A DNA stretch of 64,000 nucleotides from Streptomyces sp. CB00455 (GTDB lineage: Bacteria > Actinomycetota > Actinomycetes > Streptomycetales > Streptomycetaceae): contig NZ_LIVQ01000002.1 in assembly GCF_001905445.1 (NCBI RefSeq), forward strand, positions 930,001 through 994,000, read 5' to 3'. A program made the translations under genes and the position numbers. Under the pieces are notes generated by a model that worked only from the letters and a program-made list of their open reading frames with translations, was not told where the DNA came from and searched no databases. Positions 50,304 through 61,914 of this stretch are shown piece by piece. How positions within the stretch are numbered: the first letter of the stretch is position 1; every line of letters begins with the position of its first letter.

Positions 50304-51488
50304 ATGACCACGAGCCAGGACATCCGCGACAACGACCGGCCCCCTCCCGTACGCGCCGTCTTCAGCGCCGTGACGTGGAAGGAGATCGCGTACCTGGTGA
50401 GCAACCTGCCGCTGGCGATCATCGGATTTGTTTACACGGTCGTCATGGTCGCCGGCACGGGCGCGCTGTCCGTGACGGCGGTCGGACTTCCGCTGCTCGC
50501 ATGTGGTCTCTTTCTGTCCCGGCAGTGGGGACGGCTGGACCGGGCGCGGGCCCGGGCGCTGCTGGGCGTACGGGTGGACGAGCCGACTCCGCTTCCGGGT
50601 CCCGGGCGGGCCGGTGGTTTCTTCCCCTGGTTGTGGACGAGCATCAAGGACCCGGTCGCCTGGCGGACGGTGCTCTACCAGCTGGTCCGGCTCCCCTGGG
50701 GAGTGCTCACCTTCACGGTAGCCCTGACCGGGCTGTTCGTGCTCTGGCCGGTGCTTCCGTATGTGGTGCGGCTGCTGGCGAACGCGGACCGCGCGATGGT
50801 GCGGGGACTGCTGTCACCGTCCGACGAGCTGGAGCGGCGGATCGCGGAGCTGGAGTCCGACCGGGGCGTGGTGGTCGACACGGCGGCGGCCGACCTGCGG
50901 CGCATCGAGCGGGACCTGCACGACGGGGCGCAGGCGCGCCTGGTGGCCCTGGCGATGGGGCTGGGCCTGGCGAAGGAGAAGCTGCTGGAAGATCAGGACC
51001 CGGAGGGCGCGGCGGCGATGGTCGATGAGGCCCACGGTGAGGTGAAACTGGCCCTCCAGGAGCTGCGGGACCTCGCGCGCGGGATCCATCCGGCCGTGCT
51101 GACCGACCGGGGTCTGGACGCGGCGCTGTCGTCGGTGGCCTCGCGGTGCGTGGTGCCGGTGAAGGTGGCGGTGGACCTGCCGGCGCGGCCGGCGGAGGCG
51201 ATAGAGGGCATCGCGTACTTCGTGGTGTCGGAGCTGCTGCAGAACGTGAGCAAGCACGCGGGGGCGCGGGGCGCGAGCGTGGAGGTGTGGCGGGCGGGGG
51301 CGCGGCTGCTGATCCGGGTGTCGGACGACGGCCGGGGCGGTGCGCGGATGTCCGGGGGGACGGGGATGTCGGGGCTCGCGGAGCGGCTGGGGGCGGTGGA
51401 CGGGGTCTTCGTCCTGGACTCCCCGGAGGGGGAGGGGACCGTGGTCACGGCGGAGCTGCCGTGGCGGGATCGGGTGGCTGTGGGGTAA
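50304..51488 (+). CDS. sensor histidine kinase 1, NarL-partner (HisKA_3) type
   Basis: 394 residues. Membrane helices at about residues 28-73 and 120-160 surround a short region; then a DHp domain with phospho-acceptor H206 in RDLHDGAQARLV, N-box ELLQNVSKHAG, and G-boxes DDGRGG and GTGMSGLAERL. It lacks an obvious extracellular sensor domain, so the membrane segments probably sense. It is a close paralogue of the kinase starting at 52034; the C-terminal 220 residues are nearly the same. Its partner is likely the regulator at 53851. Confidence 0.92.
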   Translation: MTTSQDIRDNDRPPPVRAVFSAVTWKEIAYLVSNLPLAIIGFVYTVVMVAGTGALSVTAVGLPLLACGLFLSRQWGRLDRARARALLGVRVDEPTPLPGPGRAGGFFPWLWTSIKDPVAWRTVLYQLVRLPWGVLTFTVALTGLFVLWPVLPYVVRLLANADRAMVRGLLSPSDELERRIAELESDRGVVVDTAAADLRRIERDLHDGAQARLVALAMGLGLAKEKLLEDQDPEGAAAMVDEAHGEVKLALQELRDLARGIHPAVLTDRGLDAALSSVASRCVVPVKVAVDLPARPAEAIEGIAYFVVSELLQNVSKHAGARGASVEVWRAGARLLIRVSDDGRGGARMSGGTGMSGLAERLGAVDGVFVLDSPEGEGTVVTAELPWRDRVAVG

Positions 51489-52033
51489 GGGGGCCGGGGG
51501 CCCGGGGCCGGGGGGCCAGGGGCCCCGGGGGCCCGGGGCAGGGGGGCCAGGGGCCGGGGCGCGGGCGGGCTGGTGTGTGCCGGTGCCGGGTGTCCGGGGT
51601 GCGGTGATGGGGGCTTCCGTCCGGGTGGGCGGAGGCCCGCTTTGGCGTGCGGATCCGTCGCGTGCCTGTGTGCGGCGCCGTCTCCCGGGGCTCCGCCCCA
51701 GACCCCGCGCCTCAAACGCCGGCGAGGCTGGATGGCCGGACCTCGCCCCGCGCGGATGCCAGGGCTTCGCCACAGGGCCCGGCCCCGGCCGCCCGGGAAC
51801 TGCTCGGGACAGACCCCGTGCGGATCCGCCGCGTGCCCGGGTGCGGCGCCGTCTCCCGGGGCTCCGCCCCAGACCCCGCGCCTCAAACGCCGGCGAGGCC
51901 GGATGGCCGGGCCTGGATGTCCGGGGGGTGGGCGGGCTCTGGCGGGGTGGGGATAACCCCCCGCAGGACAGGCCCACCCGCCGCATGGTTTCGGGGAGGG
52001 GCGGGCGGCAGGGTGGAGGTGCGGAGGCCGAGG
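51489..52033. other. repeat-bearing spacer between the two kinase genes
   Basis: 545 bp. 51489-51560 is a G-rich low-complexity run (CCGGGGG blocks). Then two 93-bp direct repeats (51647-51739, 51818-51910), containing the GGGGCTCCGCCCCAGACCC module common in Streptomyces intergenic DNA. No gene is supported. Confidence 0.65.
51647..51910. repeat. two 93-bp direct repeats, Streptomyces REP-like
   Basis: 51647-51739 and 51818-51910 differ at only a few positions. Each starts GTGCGGATCCG, carries an internal palindrome (GGGGCTCCGCCCC) and ends CGAGG-TGGATGGCCGG. From memory, related palindromic units are scattered through Streptomyces genomes. Confidence 0.85.
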
Positions 52034-53473
52034 ATGACGGAAGGCGGGGCGGGGACCATGAGTGACGGTTACGACAGGGGTCACGGTTACAGCAGGGGTG
52101 CGGGGGGCGGCGGGGGTGCGGGGCACGGCGGGGGTGCGGGTCACGGTGAGGGCGCGGGTCACGGTGAGGGTGCGGGTGGTGGCGGGGGCTTCGCCAGGGG
52201 GGTCGGTGCCGTGTTGCGGGCTCCCGTCGAGGGTCGGGCCTGGCGCGAGCTCGGTTACCTGCTGACCGGGCTGCCGCTGAGCATCCTGTACTTCTCGTTC
52301 GTCGTCACCGGCCTGAGCCTCGGTGCCGGCCTGCTCGTCACCTTCCTCGGCGTCCCGGTCCTGGCCGGCGTGCTCGCCGCGTGCCGGGGCTTCGGGCACC
52401 TGGAGCGGGCCCGCGTCCGCGCCCTGCTCGGCGGCGACATCGCCGATCCGGCGCCCGTGCGGGCCCGGAAGGGCGGGGCGCTCGCCGCGATGGGCGCGAT
52501 GCTCAAGAGCGGGAGTGCCTGGCGGCACGTGCTGTACGGCGCCATCCACTTCCCGTGGGCGCTGTTCACCTTCTGCACGGCCCTGGTGTTCTGGACGTGC
52601 GGATGGGCCTTCCTGCTGTACCCGGTCTGGTTCTGGGTCTTCCCCGCCTACACCGGCCGGCCCGGGCTGCAGCTGTACCAGAACGACACCTACTCCGCCT
52701 ACCTCGACTCCCCCGCCGAGATCGCCCTGACCTTCCTGGCCGGACTGGTCCTGACCCTGGCCACCCCGTGGGTGGTCCGGGCCCTGACCACCGTCGACCG
52801 GGTCGTGGTGGGCGGGCTGCTCGGACCGTCCCGGCTGGCCACCCGCGTCACCGAGCTGGAGTCCGACCGCGGCGTGGTCGTGGACACCGCCGCGGCCGAC
52901 CTGCGGCGCATCGAGCGCGATCTGCACGACGGGGCCCAGGCCAGGCTGGTGAACCTCGCGATGGACCTGGGGCTGGCCAAGGAGAAGGTCGCGCAGGACC
53001 CGCGGGCCGCCGCCCGCATGGTGGACGAGGCGCACGGCGAGGTGAAGATCGCCTTGCAGGAGCTGCGCGACCTGGCCCGCGGGATCCACCCGGCGGTGCT
53101 GACGGACCGCGGCCTGGACGCGGCGCTGTCGTCGGTGGCCTCCCGGTGCGCCGTTCCGGTACGGGTGGCCGTGGACCTTCCGGCCCGCCCGGCGGCGGCG
53201 ATCGAGGGGATCGCGTACTTCACCGTCTCGGAACTGCTTCAGAACATCACCCGGCACGCCCTGGCCCGGTCGGCCTCGGTGGAGGTCTGGAAGTCCGGTG
53301 AGCGGCTGCTGATCCAGGTCGCCGATGACGGCCGTGGTGGGGCGCAGGTGCAGGCCGGGACGGGGCTGGCGGGCCTCGGCGAGCGGCTGGACGCCGTGGA
53401 CGGGGTGCTCGTCGTCGACTCCCCCGTGGGTGTGGGGACGACGGTCACCGCGGAGCTGCCCTGGCGGGCGTGA
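52034..53473 (+). CDS. sensor histidine kinase 2, NarL-partner (HisKA_3) type
   Basis: 479 residues if started at ATG 52034, which has GGAGG at 6-nt spacing; ATG 52058 is a good alternative. Residues about 15-55 are a Gly/His-rich low-complexity stretch (GAGHGGGAGHGEG repeats). Membrane helices lie around residues 80-130, 180-215 and 240-265. Then comes the DHp motif RDLHDGAQARLV, N-box ELLQNITRHA, and G-boxes DDGRGG and GTGLAGLGERL. The kinase core is almost identical to kinase 1, which indicates tandem duplication. Confidence 0.92.
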   Translation: MTEGGAGTMSDGYDRGHGYSRGAGGGGGAGHGGGAGHGEGAGHGEGAGGGGGFARGVGAVLRAPVEGRAWRELGYLLTGLPLSILYFSFVVTGLSLGAGLLVTFLGVPVLAGVLAACRGFGHLERARVRALLGGDIADPAPVRARKGGALAAMGAMLKSGSAWRHVLYGAIHFPWALFTFCTALVFWTCGWAFLLYPVWFWVFPAYTGRPGLQLYQNDTYSAYLDSPAEIALTFLAGLVLTLATPWVVRALTTVDRVVVGGLLGPSRLATRVTELESDRGVVVDTAAADLRRIERDLHDGAQARLVNLAMDLGLAKEKVAQDPRAAARMVDEAHGEVKIALQELRDLARGIHPAVLTDRGLDAALSSVASRCAVPVRVAVDLPARPAAAIEGIAYFTVSELLQNITRHALARSASVEVWKSGERLLIQVADDGRGGAQVQAGTGLAGLGERLDAVDGVLVVDSPVGVGTTVTAELPWRA

Positions 53474-53850
53474 GCCACCCCCGCCCCCGCCGCACCCCCG
53501 GGGCCCCGCGCCCCCGCCACACCCCCGGGCGCCGCGCCCTCGTCACACCCCCGGGCCCCGCGCCCCCGCCACCTCCTCGCGCCCCGGGCCCCCTGCCCCC
53601 GTCACACCCCCCGGGCCCCGCGCCCTACGCTCCCGCCACCCCCTCGCACCCGCGCCCGCGCCGCCACCCCGACACCCCCGTCATCCCGCGCCCGGGGCCG
53701 CCCCGGCGTCGTGGCCGGTCCCGCCCGCGGCCGGAAACTCCCCCCGCATCCCCACGCGTTGTCCCGCTCCGCCCGTGATCCGGGCCCCGGGCTGGGATGC
53801 TTGGCTGCGTCAGGGAGTGCGGTAACGAGTGACGCGGGAGCTGCTGAATC
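53474..53850. other. C-rich degenerate repeat spacer before the response regulator
   Basis: 377 bp. 53474-53700 is a strongly C-rich run of loosely repeated CACCCCCGGGCCCCGCGCCC-type units, about 25-30 bp each. The remainder (53700-53850) looks like ordinary promoter sequence. No gene is supported. Confidence 0.6.
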
Positions 53851-54522
53851 GTGGAAGACAGGGTGCGGGTGGTCATCGCCGAGGATTCGGTGCTGCTGCG
53901 GGAGGGCCTGACCCGGCTGCTGACCGACCGGGGGCATGACGTCGTCGCGGGCGTCGGGGACGCGGAAGCCCTGATCAAGACGGTGGCGGAGCTGGCGGCG
54001 GAGGACGCCCTGCCCGATGTGGTGGTGGCCGACGTACGGATGCCGCCCACGCACACCGACGAGGGCGTACGGGCTGCCGTGCGCCTTCGCCGCGATCATC
54101 CCGGGATCGGGGTCCTCGTGCTCTCGCAGTACGTGGAGGAGCAGTACGCCACCGAACTGCTGGCCGGTTCGAGCACCGGGGTGGGGTACCTGCTCAAGGA
54201 CCGGGTGGCCGACGTGCGGGAGTTCCTGGACGCGGTGGTGCGGGTGGCCCGGGGCGGTACCGCCCTGGACCCGGAGGTCGTCGCCCAGCTGCTCGGCCGC
54301 AGCCGCAAGCAGGACGTGCTGGCCGGGCTGACCCCGCGCGAGCGCGAGGTGCTGGGCCTGATGGCCGAAGGACGCACCAATTCGGCCGTGGCGAAGCAGC
54401 TCGTCGTGAGCGACGGCGCGGTGGAGAAGCACGTCAGCAACATCTTCATGAAGCTGGGCCTGTCGCCGAGTGAGGGGGATCACCGGCGTGTACTGGCCGT
54501 TCTCACCTATCTGAAATCTTGA
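53851..54522 (+). CDS. NarL/LuxR-family response regulator
   Basis: 223 residues. The receiver domain has the acidic pair EDS (D12) and phospho-acceptor D61 in DVVVADVRMP, plus the conserved Lys in LLKDRV. The C-terminal LuxR helix-turn-helix is LTPREREVLGLMAEGRTNSAVAKQL...VEKHVSNIFMKLGL. The GTG start follows GGGAG. One regulator lies after two paralogous kinases, so both may feed the same output or compete for it. Confidence 0.94.
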   Translation: MEDRVRVVIAEDSVLLREGLTRLLTDRGHDVVAGVGDAEALIKTVAELAAEDALPDVVVADVRMPPTHTDEGVRAAVRLRRDHPGIGVLVLSQYVEEQYATELLAGSSTGVGYLLKDRVADVREFLDAVVRVARGGTALDPEVVAQLLGRSRKQDVLAGLTPREREVLGLMAEGRTNSAVAKQLVVSDGAVEKHVSNIFMKLGLSPSEGDHRRVLAVLTYLKS

Positions 54523-54668
54523 TCGACTGACACTCTGTCAGACATGGCATACCGGTCGGGCCGTCTCGATGGGCGGTCCGACGGTCCGGAATGTGGCCCG
54601 CCCCCGGAGCGCCGACCGTCGTAGGGTTGGTTCTGGGGGTGCCCACGCCTCGAAGGAGGTCCACTTCA

Positions 54669-56604
54669 GTGACCAGCCAGGTCAGTAGCCCAGCCGACCA
54701 AGCCGACGGGGCCGGGGGTGCGGTTGTCGGCGGACAGCGCATCCCCGCGAGTCCGGGCGCCAAAGAAGTACGACGTCTTGATCGTGTGATCATCCGATTC
54801 GCGGGTGACTCCGGCGACGGCATGCAGCTCACCGGTGACCGCTTCACCTCGGAAACGGCGTCGTTCGGCAACGACCTGTCCACCCTCCCGAACTTCCCCG
54901 CCGAGATCCGAGCCCCCGCCGGAACCCTGCCGGGCGTGTCCTCCTTCCAGCTCCACTTCGCCGACCACGACATCCTGACCCCCGGCGACGCGCCGAACGT
55001 ACTGGTCGCGATGAATCCGGCGGCCCTGAAGGCGAACATCGGCGACGTACCGCGCGGCGCGGAGATCATCATCAACACCGATGAGTTCACCAAGCGCCCC
55101 ATGGCCAAGGTCGGCTACGAGACCTCCCCGCTGGAGGACGGCTCCCTCGACGCCTACAACCTGCACCCGGTGCCCCTGACCACGCTGACCGTCGAGGCGC
55201 TGAAGGACTTCGGGCTGTCCCGCAAGGAGGCCGAGCGCAGCAAGAACATGTTCGCGCTGGGCCTGCTGAGCTGGATGTACCACCGCCCCACCGAGGGCAC
55301 CGAGAAATTCCTGCGCCACAAGTTCGCGAAGAAGCCCGCCATCGCGGAGGCGAACGTCGCGGCCTTCCGGGCCGGCTGGAATTTCGGTGAGACGACGGAG
55401 GACTTCGCGGTCTCCTACGAGGTGGCTCCGGCCACCCGCGCCTTCCAGGCCGGCACCTACCGCAACATCTCGGGGAACCTGGCCCTGTCCTACGGGCTGA
55501 TCGCGGCCTCGCGCCAGGCCGATCTGCCGCTCTACCTGGGCTCCTACCCGATCACTCCGGCCTCCGACATCCTGCACGAGCTGTCGAAGCACAAGAACTT
55601 CGGCGTGCGGACCTTCCAGGCCGAGGACGAGATCGCCGGCATCGGCGCGGCGCTCGGCGCGGCCTTCGGCGGCGCGCTCGCCGTGACCACCACCTCCGGT
55701 CCGGGCGTGGCGCTGAAGTCGGAGACGATCGGCCTCGCGGTCTCCCTGGAGCTGCCGCTGCTGATCGTGGACATCCAGCGCGGCGGCCCGTCCACGGGCC
55801 TGCCGACCAAGACCGAGCAGGCGGACCTGCTGCAGGCGATGTACGGCCGGAACGGCGAGGCCCCCGTACCGATCGTGGCGCCGCGCACCCCCGCGGACTG
55901 CTTCGACGCCGCGCTGGACGCGGCCCGGATCGCGCTGACCTACCGGACCCCGGTCTTCCTGCTCTCCGACGGCTACCTGGCCAACGGCTCGGAGCCCTGG
56001 CGGATCCCGGACGTCGCGGACCTGCCCGACCTGAAGGTGCAGTTCGCGGCCGGTCCCAACCACACCCTGGCCGACGGCACGGAGGTGTTCTGGCCCTTCA
56101 AGCGGGACCCCCGGACCCTCGCCCGGCCGTGGGCGGTCCCCGGCACGCCCGGCCTGGAGCACCGCATCGGCGGCATCGAGAAGCAGGACGGGACCGGCAA
56201 CATCTCCTACGACCCGGCCAACCACGACCTCATGGTCCGCACCCGGCAGGCCAAGGTGGACGGCATCGAGGTACCGGACCTCGAAGTCGACGACCCGGAC
56301 GGCGCCCGCACGCTCGTCCTGGGCTGGGGCTCGACCTTCGGGCCGATCACCGCCGCCGTGCGCAGGGTGCGCGTGGCGGGCCTGCCGGTCGCCCAGGCCC
56401 ATCTGCGCCACCTCAACCCCTTCCCCGGGAATCTCGCGGAGGTCCTGGGGCGTTACGAGAAGGTGGTGGTGCCGGAGATGAACCTCGGACAGCTGGCGAC
56501 CCTGATCCGGGCGAAGTACCTGGTGGACGCCCGGCCGTACAACCAGGTGAACGGTATGCCCTTCAAGGCGGAGCAGCTCGCGACGGTTCTCGAGGAGGCC
56601 ATCA

Positions 56605-56612
<8 letters not shown>
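54669..56612 (+). CDS. korA: 2-oxoglutarate:ferredoxin oxidoreductase alpha subunit (gamma-alpha fusion)
   Basis: Oxidatively decarboxylates 2-oxoglutarate to succinyl-CoA, passing electrons to ferredoxin. 647 residues. The N-terminal gamma domain (IIRFAGDSGDGMQLTGDRFT from about residue 40) is fused to the alpha/pyrimidine domain (SYPITPASDILHELSKHKNFGVRTFQAEDEIAGIGAALGAAFGG from about 300). GTG at 54669 has AAGGAGGT 8 nt upstream. Stop overlaps korB by 8 bp. In actinobacteria KorAB is oxygen-tolerant and serves an alternative citric acid cycle step. Confidence 0.94.
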
Positions 56613-57672
<1,060 letters not shown>

Positions 57673-57696
57673 GGCGCCGCGCCGTACCGCCTCCGT

Positions 57697-57728
57697 GAAG
57701 CCCGGGCCCTGTGGGGGGCCCGGGCTTC
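57697..57728 (+). terminator. hairpin terminator after korB
   Basis: Perfect 13-bp arms (GAAGCCCGGGCCC / GGGCCCGGGCTTC) with a 6-nt loop start 25 bp after the korB stop. Confidence 0.85.
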
Positions 57729-57756
57729 GGCGTGCGACGTGCAGCGGGCGGCAGGC

Positions 57757-57792
57757 AGCGGGCGGCGGGCGGCGGGCGGCGGGCGGCGGGCG
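57757..57792. repeat. 7-bp GCGGGCG microsatellite
   Basis: About five consecutive GGCGGGC units in the spacer after the korB terminator. It may be length-variable between strains; no function is evident. Confidence 0.7.
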
Positions 57793-57880
57793 AGCGATCC
57801 GGGCACGCCGCGCCGTTCCGCCGCCGCACCCCTCCCCTCGCCCCGCCCGCCCGGCGCGCCCCTCCCCCCACTTTCTAAAA

Positions 57881-57892
57881 GTTAGCGCTTAC
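57881..57892. promoter_or_regulatory. palindromic operator candidate upstream of the NmrA-like gene
   Basis: GTTAGCGCTTAC is a 12-bp near-palindrome (10 of 12 positions symmetrical) in an AT-richer patch, 38 bp before the start codon and just upstream of a TAGGGT box. HxlR/DUF24-type redox regulators often control such reductase genes, but no regulator gene is adjacent. Confidence 0.4.
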
Positions 57893-57929
57893 CGTAGGGT
57901 GGCATTATCACCCCACGAGGAGAGCAATC

Positions 57930-58784
57930 ATGAGCATCGTCGTCACCGGAGCCACCGGAGCACTCGGCCGCCTCGTCGTCGGAGAGCTGCTGGACAGGGT
58001 CCCCGCCGACCGCGTCGCCGTCGTCGTCCGCGACGCGGCGAAGGCCGCCGCCCTCGCCGCCCGCGGAGTGGAGGTGCGCGTCGCCGACTACGACGACCCG
58101 GCAGCCCTCGCGGCCGCCTTCCGGGCCGGCGACCGGGTCCTGCTGATCTCCGGCAACGAGTTCGGCCGCCGCGTCGCCCAGCACACCGCCGTACTGGAGG
58201 CCGCGCAGGCCGCCGGTGTGGCCCAGCTCGCCTACACCGGCGCCCTCGGCGGCCCCGAGGCCGACTTCGACCTGGCCGCCGAGCACCGGGCCACCGAGCG
58301 CGCGGTACTCGACTCCGGGATCCCCTACACCTTCCTGCGCAACGGCTGGTACCACGAGAACTACACCCGCGAGCTACCCGCCGTCCTGGAACGGGGCGCC
58401 GTCGTCGCGAGCGCGGGCGAGGGCCGGGTCGCCTCGGCGGCGCGCGCCGACTACGCGGCCGCCGCGGCCGTGGTGCTGACCGGCGAGGGCCACCTGAACC
58501 AGGTCTACGAGCTCTCCGGCGACACCGCCTGGAGCTTCGCCGAGTACGCGGCCGAGGTGTCGGCGCAGTCCGGCAAGGAGGTCGTCTACGAGGCGGTGCC
58601 GGCGCAGCAGCACCTGGCGATCCTGACCGCCGCCGGGATGCCCGAAGGCTTCGCGGCGATCATGGTCGATGTGGACGCGGCCATCGCGCGCGGCCGGCTC
58701 GCGGGGACGAGCGGGGACCTGTCGCGGCTGACGGGGCGCCCGACGACCCCGGTCTCCGAGGCGATCGCCGCGGCCCTGGCCTGA
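57930..58784 (+). CDS. NmrA-like NAD(P)-binding oxidoreductase (QorB-type)
   Basis: 284 residues. N-terminal Rossmann motif MSIVVTGATGALGRLVVGEL; typical NmrA/QorB features include LLISGNEFGRRVAQHTAVLEAAQAAGV near residues 72-98, YTGALGG, and FLRNGWYHENY near 132. QorB-like enzymes reduce quinones with NADPH. The ATG follows CGAGGAG. A palindrome lies upstream; induction by electrophiles is plausible but not shown. Confidence 0.88.
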   Translation: MSIVVTGATGALGRLVVGELLDRVPADRVAVVVRDAAKAAALAARGVEVRVADYDDPAALAAAFRAGDRVLLISGNEFGRRVAQHTAVLEAAQAAGVAQLAYTGALGGPEADFDLAAEHRATERAVLDSGIPYTFLRNGWYHENYTRELPAVLERGAVVASAGEGRVASAARADYAAAAAVVLTGEGHLNQVYELSGDTAWSFAEYAAEVSAQSGKEVVYEAVPAQQHLAILTAAGMPEGFAAIMVDVDAAIARGRLAGTSGDLSRLTGRPTTPVSEAIAAALA

Positions 58785-58899
58785 CGCCCGCCGGGGCGAG
58801 CCGCCGGGATGTCATGAGTATCTGCCGCTTACGGGCATGACATCCGGCCCGCGTGGCGATACCGTCGTCAGGTTGGCTGGAAGTCGTACAGGAGGCCCC

Positions 58900-59844
58900 G
58901 TGAAGGCGGACAACGAGCAGCGCACGGGTTTGCTCTACGGATTCGGCGCATACGGAATGTGGGGGCTGGTCCCCCTCTTCTGGCCGCTGCTCAAACCGTC
59001 CGGCGCCGTGGAGATCCTGGCCCACCGCATGGTGTGGTCCCTGGCCGTGGTCGGGGTGGCCCTGCTGGCCCTGCGCCGCTGGGACTGGATGCGCGAGCTG
59101 CTGCGACAGCCCCGCAAGCTCGCCCTGACCGCCCTGGCCGCCTCGGTGATCACCGTGAACTGGGGCCTGTACATCTGGGCCGTCAACAGCGGCCAGGTCG
59201 TCGAGGCGAGCCTGGGCTACTTCATCAACCCCCTGGTCAGCATCGCGATCGGCGTGCTGGTGCTGGGCGAGCGGCTGCGGCGGGTGCAGTGGGCGGCGGT
59301 CGCCATCAGCTTCGCCGCCGTGCTGGTGCTCGCCGTCGGATACGGGCGGCCGCCGTACATCTCGCTGGTGCTGGCCTTCTCGTTCGCGACGTACGGACTG
59401 ATCAAGAAGAAGCTCAACATGGGCGGGCTGGAGTCGCTGACCGCCGAGACGGCCGTGCTGTTCCTGCCCGCGCTCGGCTACCTGCTGTGGCTGGGCGCCC
59501 GGGGCCGGTCCACCTTCGCCGCGCACGGCGTGGACCACGCCCTGCTGCTGGCCGCGACCGGGCTGGTCACCGCGGTCCCGCTGGTGTTCTTCGGGATGGC
59601 GGCGATCCGGGTCCCGCTGTCCACCCTCGGGCTGCTCCAGTACATGGCCCCGGTGTTCCAGTTCGGGCTCGGCGTCCTGTACTTCCACGAGGCCATGCCA
59701 CCCGAGCGCTGGGCCGGCTTCTCCCTGGTGTGGGCCGCCCTCGCCCTGCTGACCTGGGACGCACTGCGCACGTCGCGACGCTCCCGGATGCGGCTCGACG
59801 CGGTGTCGCCGGCCGTCGCGGCGCCCACCCGCGAACCCGCGTAG
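58900..59844 (+). CDS. RarD-type EamA transporter
   Basis: Ten-helix drug/metabolite-superfamily permease, 314 residues. GTG at 58900 follows AGGAGG and gives the RarD-like N-terminus QRTGLLYGFGAYGMWGLVPLFWPLLKPSGAVEILAHRMVWS. Signature VNWGLYIWAVNSGQVVEASLGYFINPLV is near residue 85. RarD-group substrates are poorly known. A strong intrinsic terminator follows 44 bp after the stop. Confidence 0.92.
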   Translation: MKADNEQRTGLLYGFGAYGMWGLVPLFWPLLKPSGAVEILAHRMVWSLAVVGVALLALRRWDWMRELLRQPRKLALTALAASVITVNWGLYIWAVNSGQVVEASLGYFINPLVSIAIGVLVLGERLRRVQWAAVAISFAAVLVLAVGYGRPPYISLVLAFSFATYGLIKKKLNMGGLESLTAETAVLFLPALGYLLWLGARGRSTFAAHGVDHALLLAATGLVTAVPLVFFGMAAIRVPLSTLGLLQYMAPVFQFGLGVLYFHEAMPPERWAGFSLVWAALALLTWDALRTSRRSRMRLDAVSPAVAAPTREPA

Positions 59845-59887
59845 CGACCGCCCCCGCGCGGCGCCCCGGCGCGGCACTCGGCCCCCG

Positions 59888-59922
59888 CGGTCCCCGGTAA
59901 GGAACCCCCTTACCGGGGACCG
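59888..59922 (+). terminator. intrinsic terminator after the RarD-like gene
   Basis: Perfect 14-bp arms (CGGTCCCCGGTAAG / CTTACCGGGGACCG), short loop, followed by TCCGTTTTTC, one of the few U-runs in the window. Confidence 0.9.
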
Positions 59923-59961
59923 TCCGTTTTTCGAACTGCCCTGACCGAATTGTGGTCTTGA

Positions 59962-61389
<1,428 letters not shown>

Positions 61390-61497
61390 GCTGCCGCAGG
61401 ACCGCAGCAGGATCACGGCAGGCCCGCAGCAGGACAGCCTCGGGCCGCCAACCGCAGGACCGGCGACCCGGGCCGCCGCCGCGCGAGCGGCGGCGGC

Positions 61498-61914
61498 CTA
61501 CGCGTCCTCGCGGCGGCCCTGCAGTGAGGCGGGCAGCGGCTCCTGGATGCGGGCGCGGAGCTCCTGCGCCACCGCCGCGACGTCCGCACGGCCCAGCTTC
61601 GCCGCCTCGACCAGATCGCCGAGCTCCTCCGGCGAGGGCAGCTGCCTGGCCCCGGCCACGCGCAGGTACGAGCGGGTCGCGGCGGCGGCGTAGAACTCGT
61701 TCATCGGGGACTCCAGCGCCGGGCACACGGCGAGGGTGTGCAGAAACGCGGCGGCCCGCCACGCGGTGTCCGGGGCGGGCTGTTCGGGCACCAGGACGAG
61801 GTCGTTCTGGTGCCGGGCGACCGCGGCGGCCACCCCGGAGGGGTCCCATACGGCGGGATCGGACGGGAGATGGTGGGCCAGAGCGGTCCAGGCCCACTCC
61901 ATGGTGATCTTCAA
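61498..61914 (-). CDS. Doc-like (Fic-fold) toxin component with degenerate motif
   Basis: 138 residues. By eye it aligns with phage P1 Doc: WRAAAFLHTLAVC...YAAAATRSYLRVAGARQLPSPEELGDLV resembles the Doc segment following DPxRxEA. At the position of the Fic motif HxFxDxNKR the protein reads PALESPMNE, so His, Phe, Asp, Asn and Arg are all replaced and AMP- or phosphotransfer by the known mechanism is unlikely. Start ATG overlaps the antitoxin stop by four bases, typical of a toxin-antitoxin operon. Confidence 0.75.
   Translation of the reverse strand: MKITMEWAWTALAHHLPSDPAVWDPSGVAAAVARHQNDLVLVPEQPAPDTAWRAAAFLHTLAVCPALESPMNEFYAAAATRSYLRVAGARQLPSPEELGDLVEAAKLGRADVAAVAQELRARIQEPLPASLQGRREDA

Noticed and set aside
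54527..54541. CTGACA-CTC-TGTCAG palindrome after the response regulator
   Set aside because: Could be a korA operator or weak terminator, but arms are only 6 bp and no second copy was seen.
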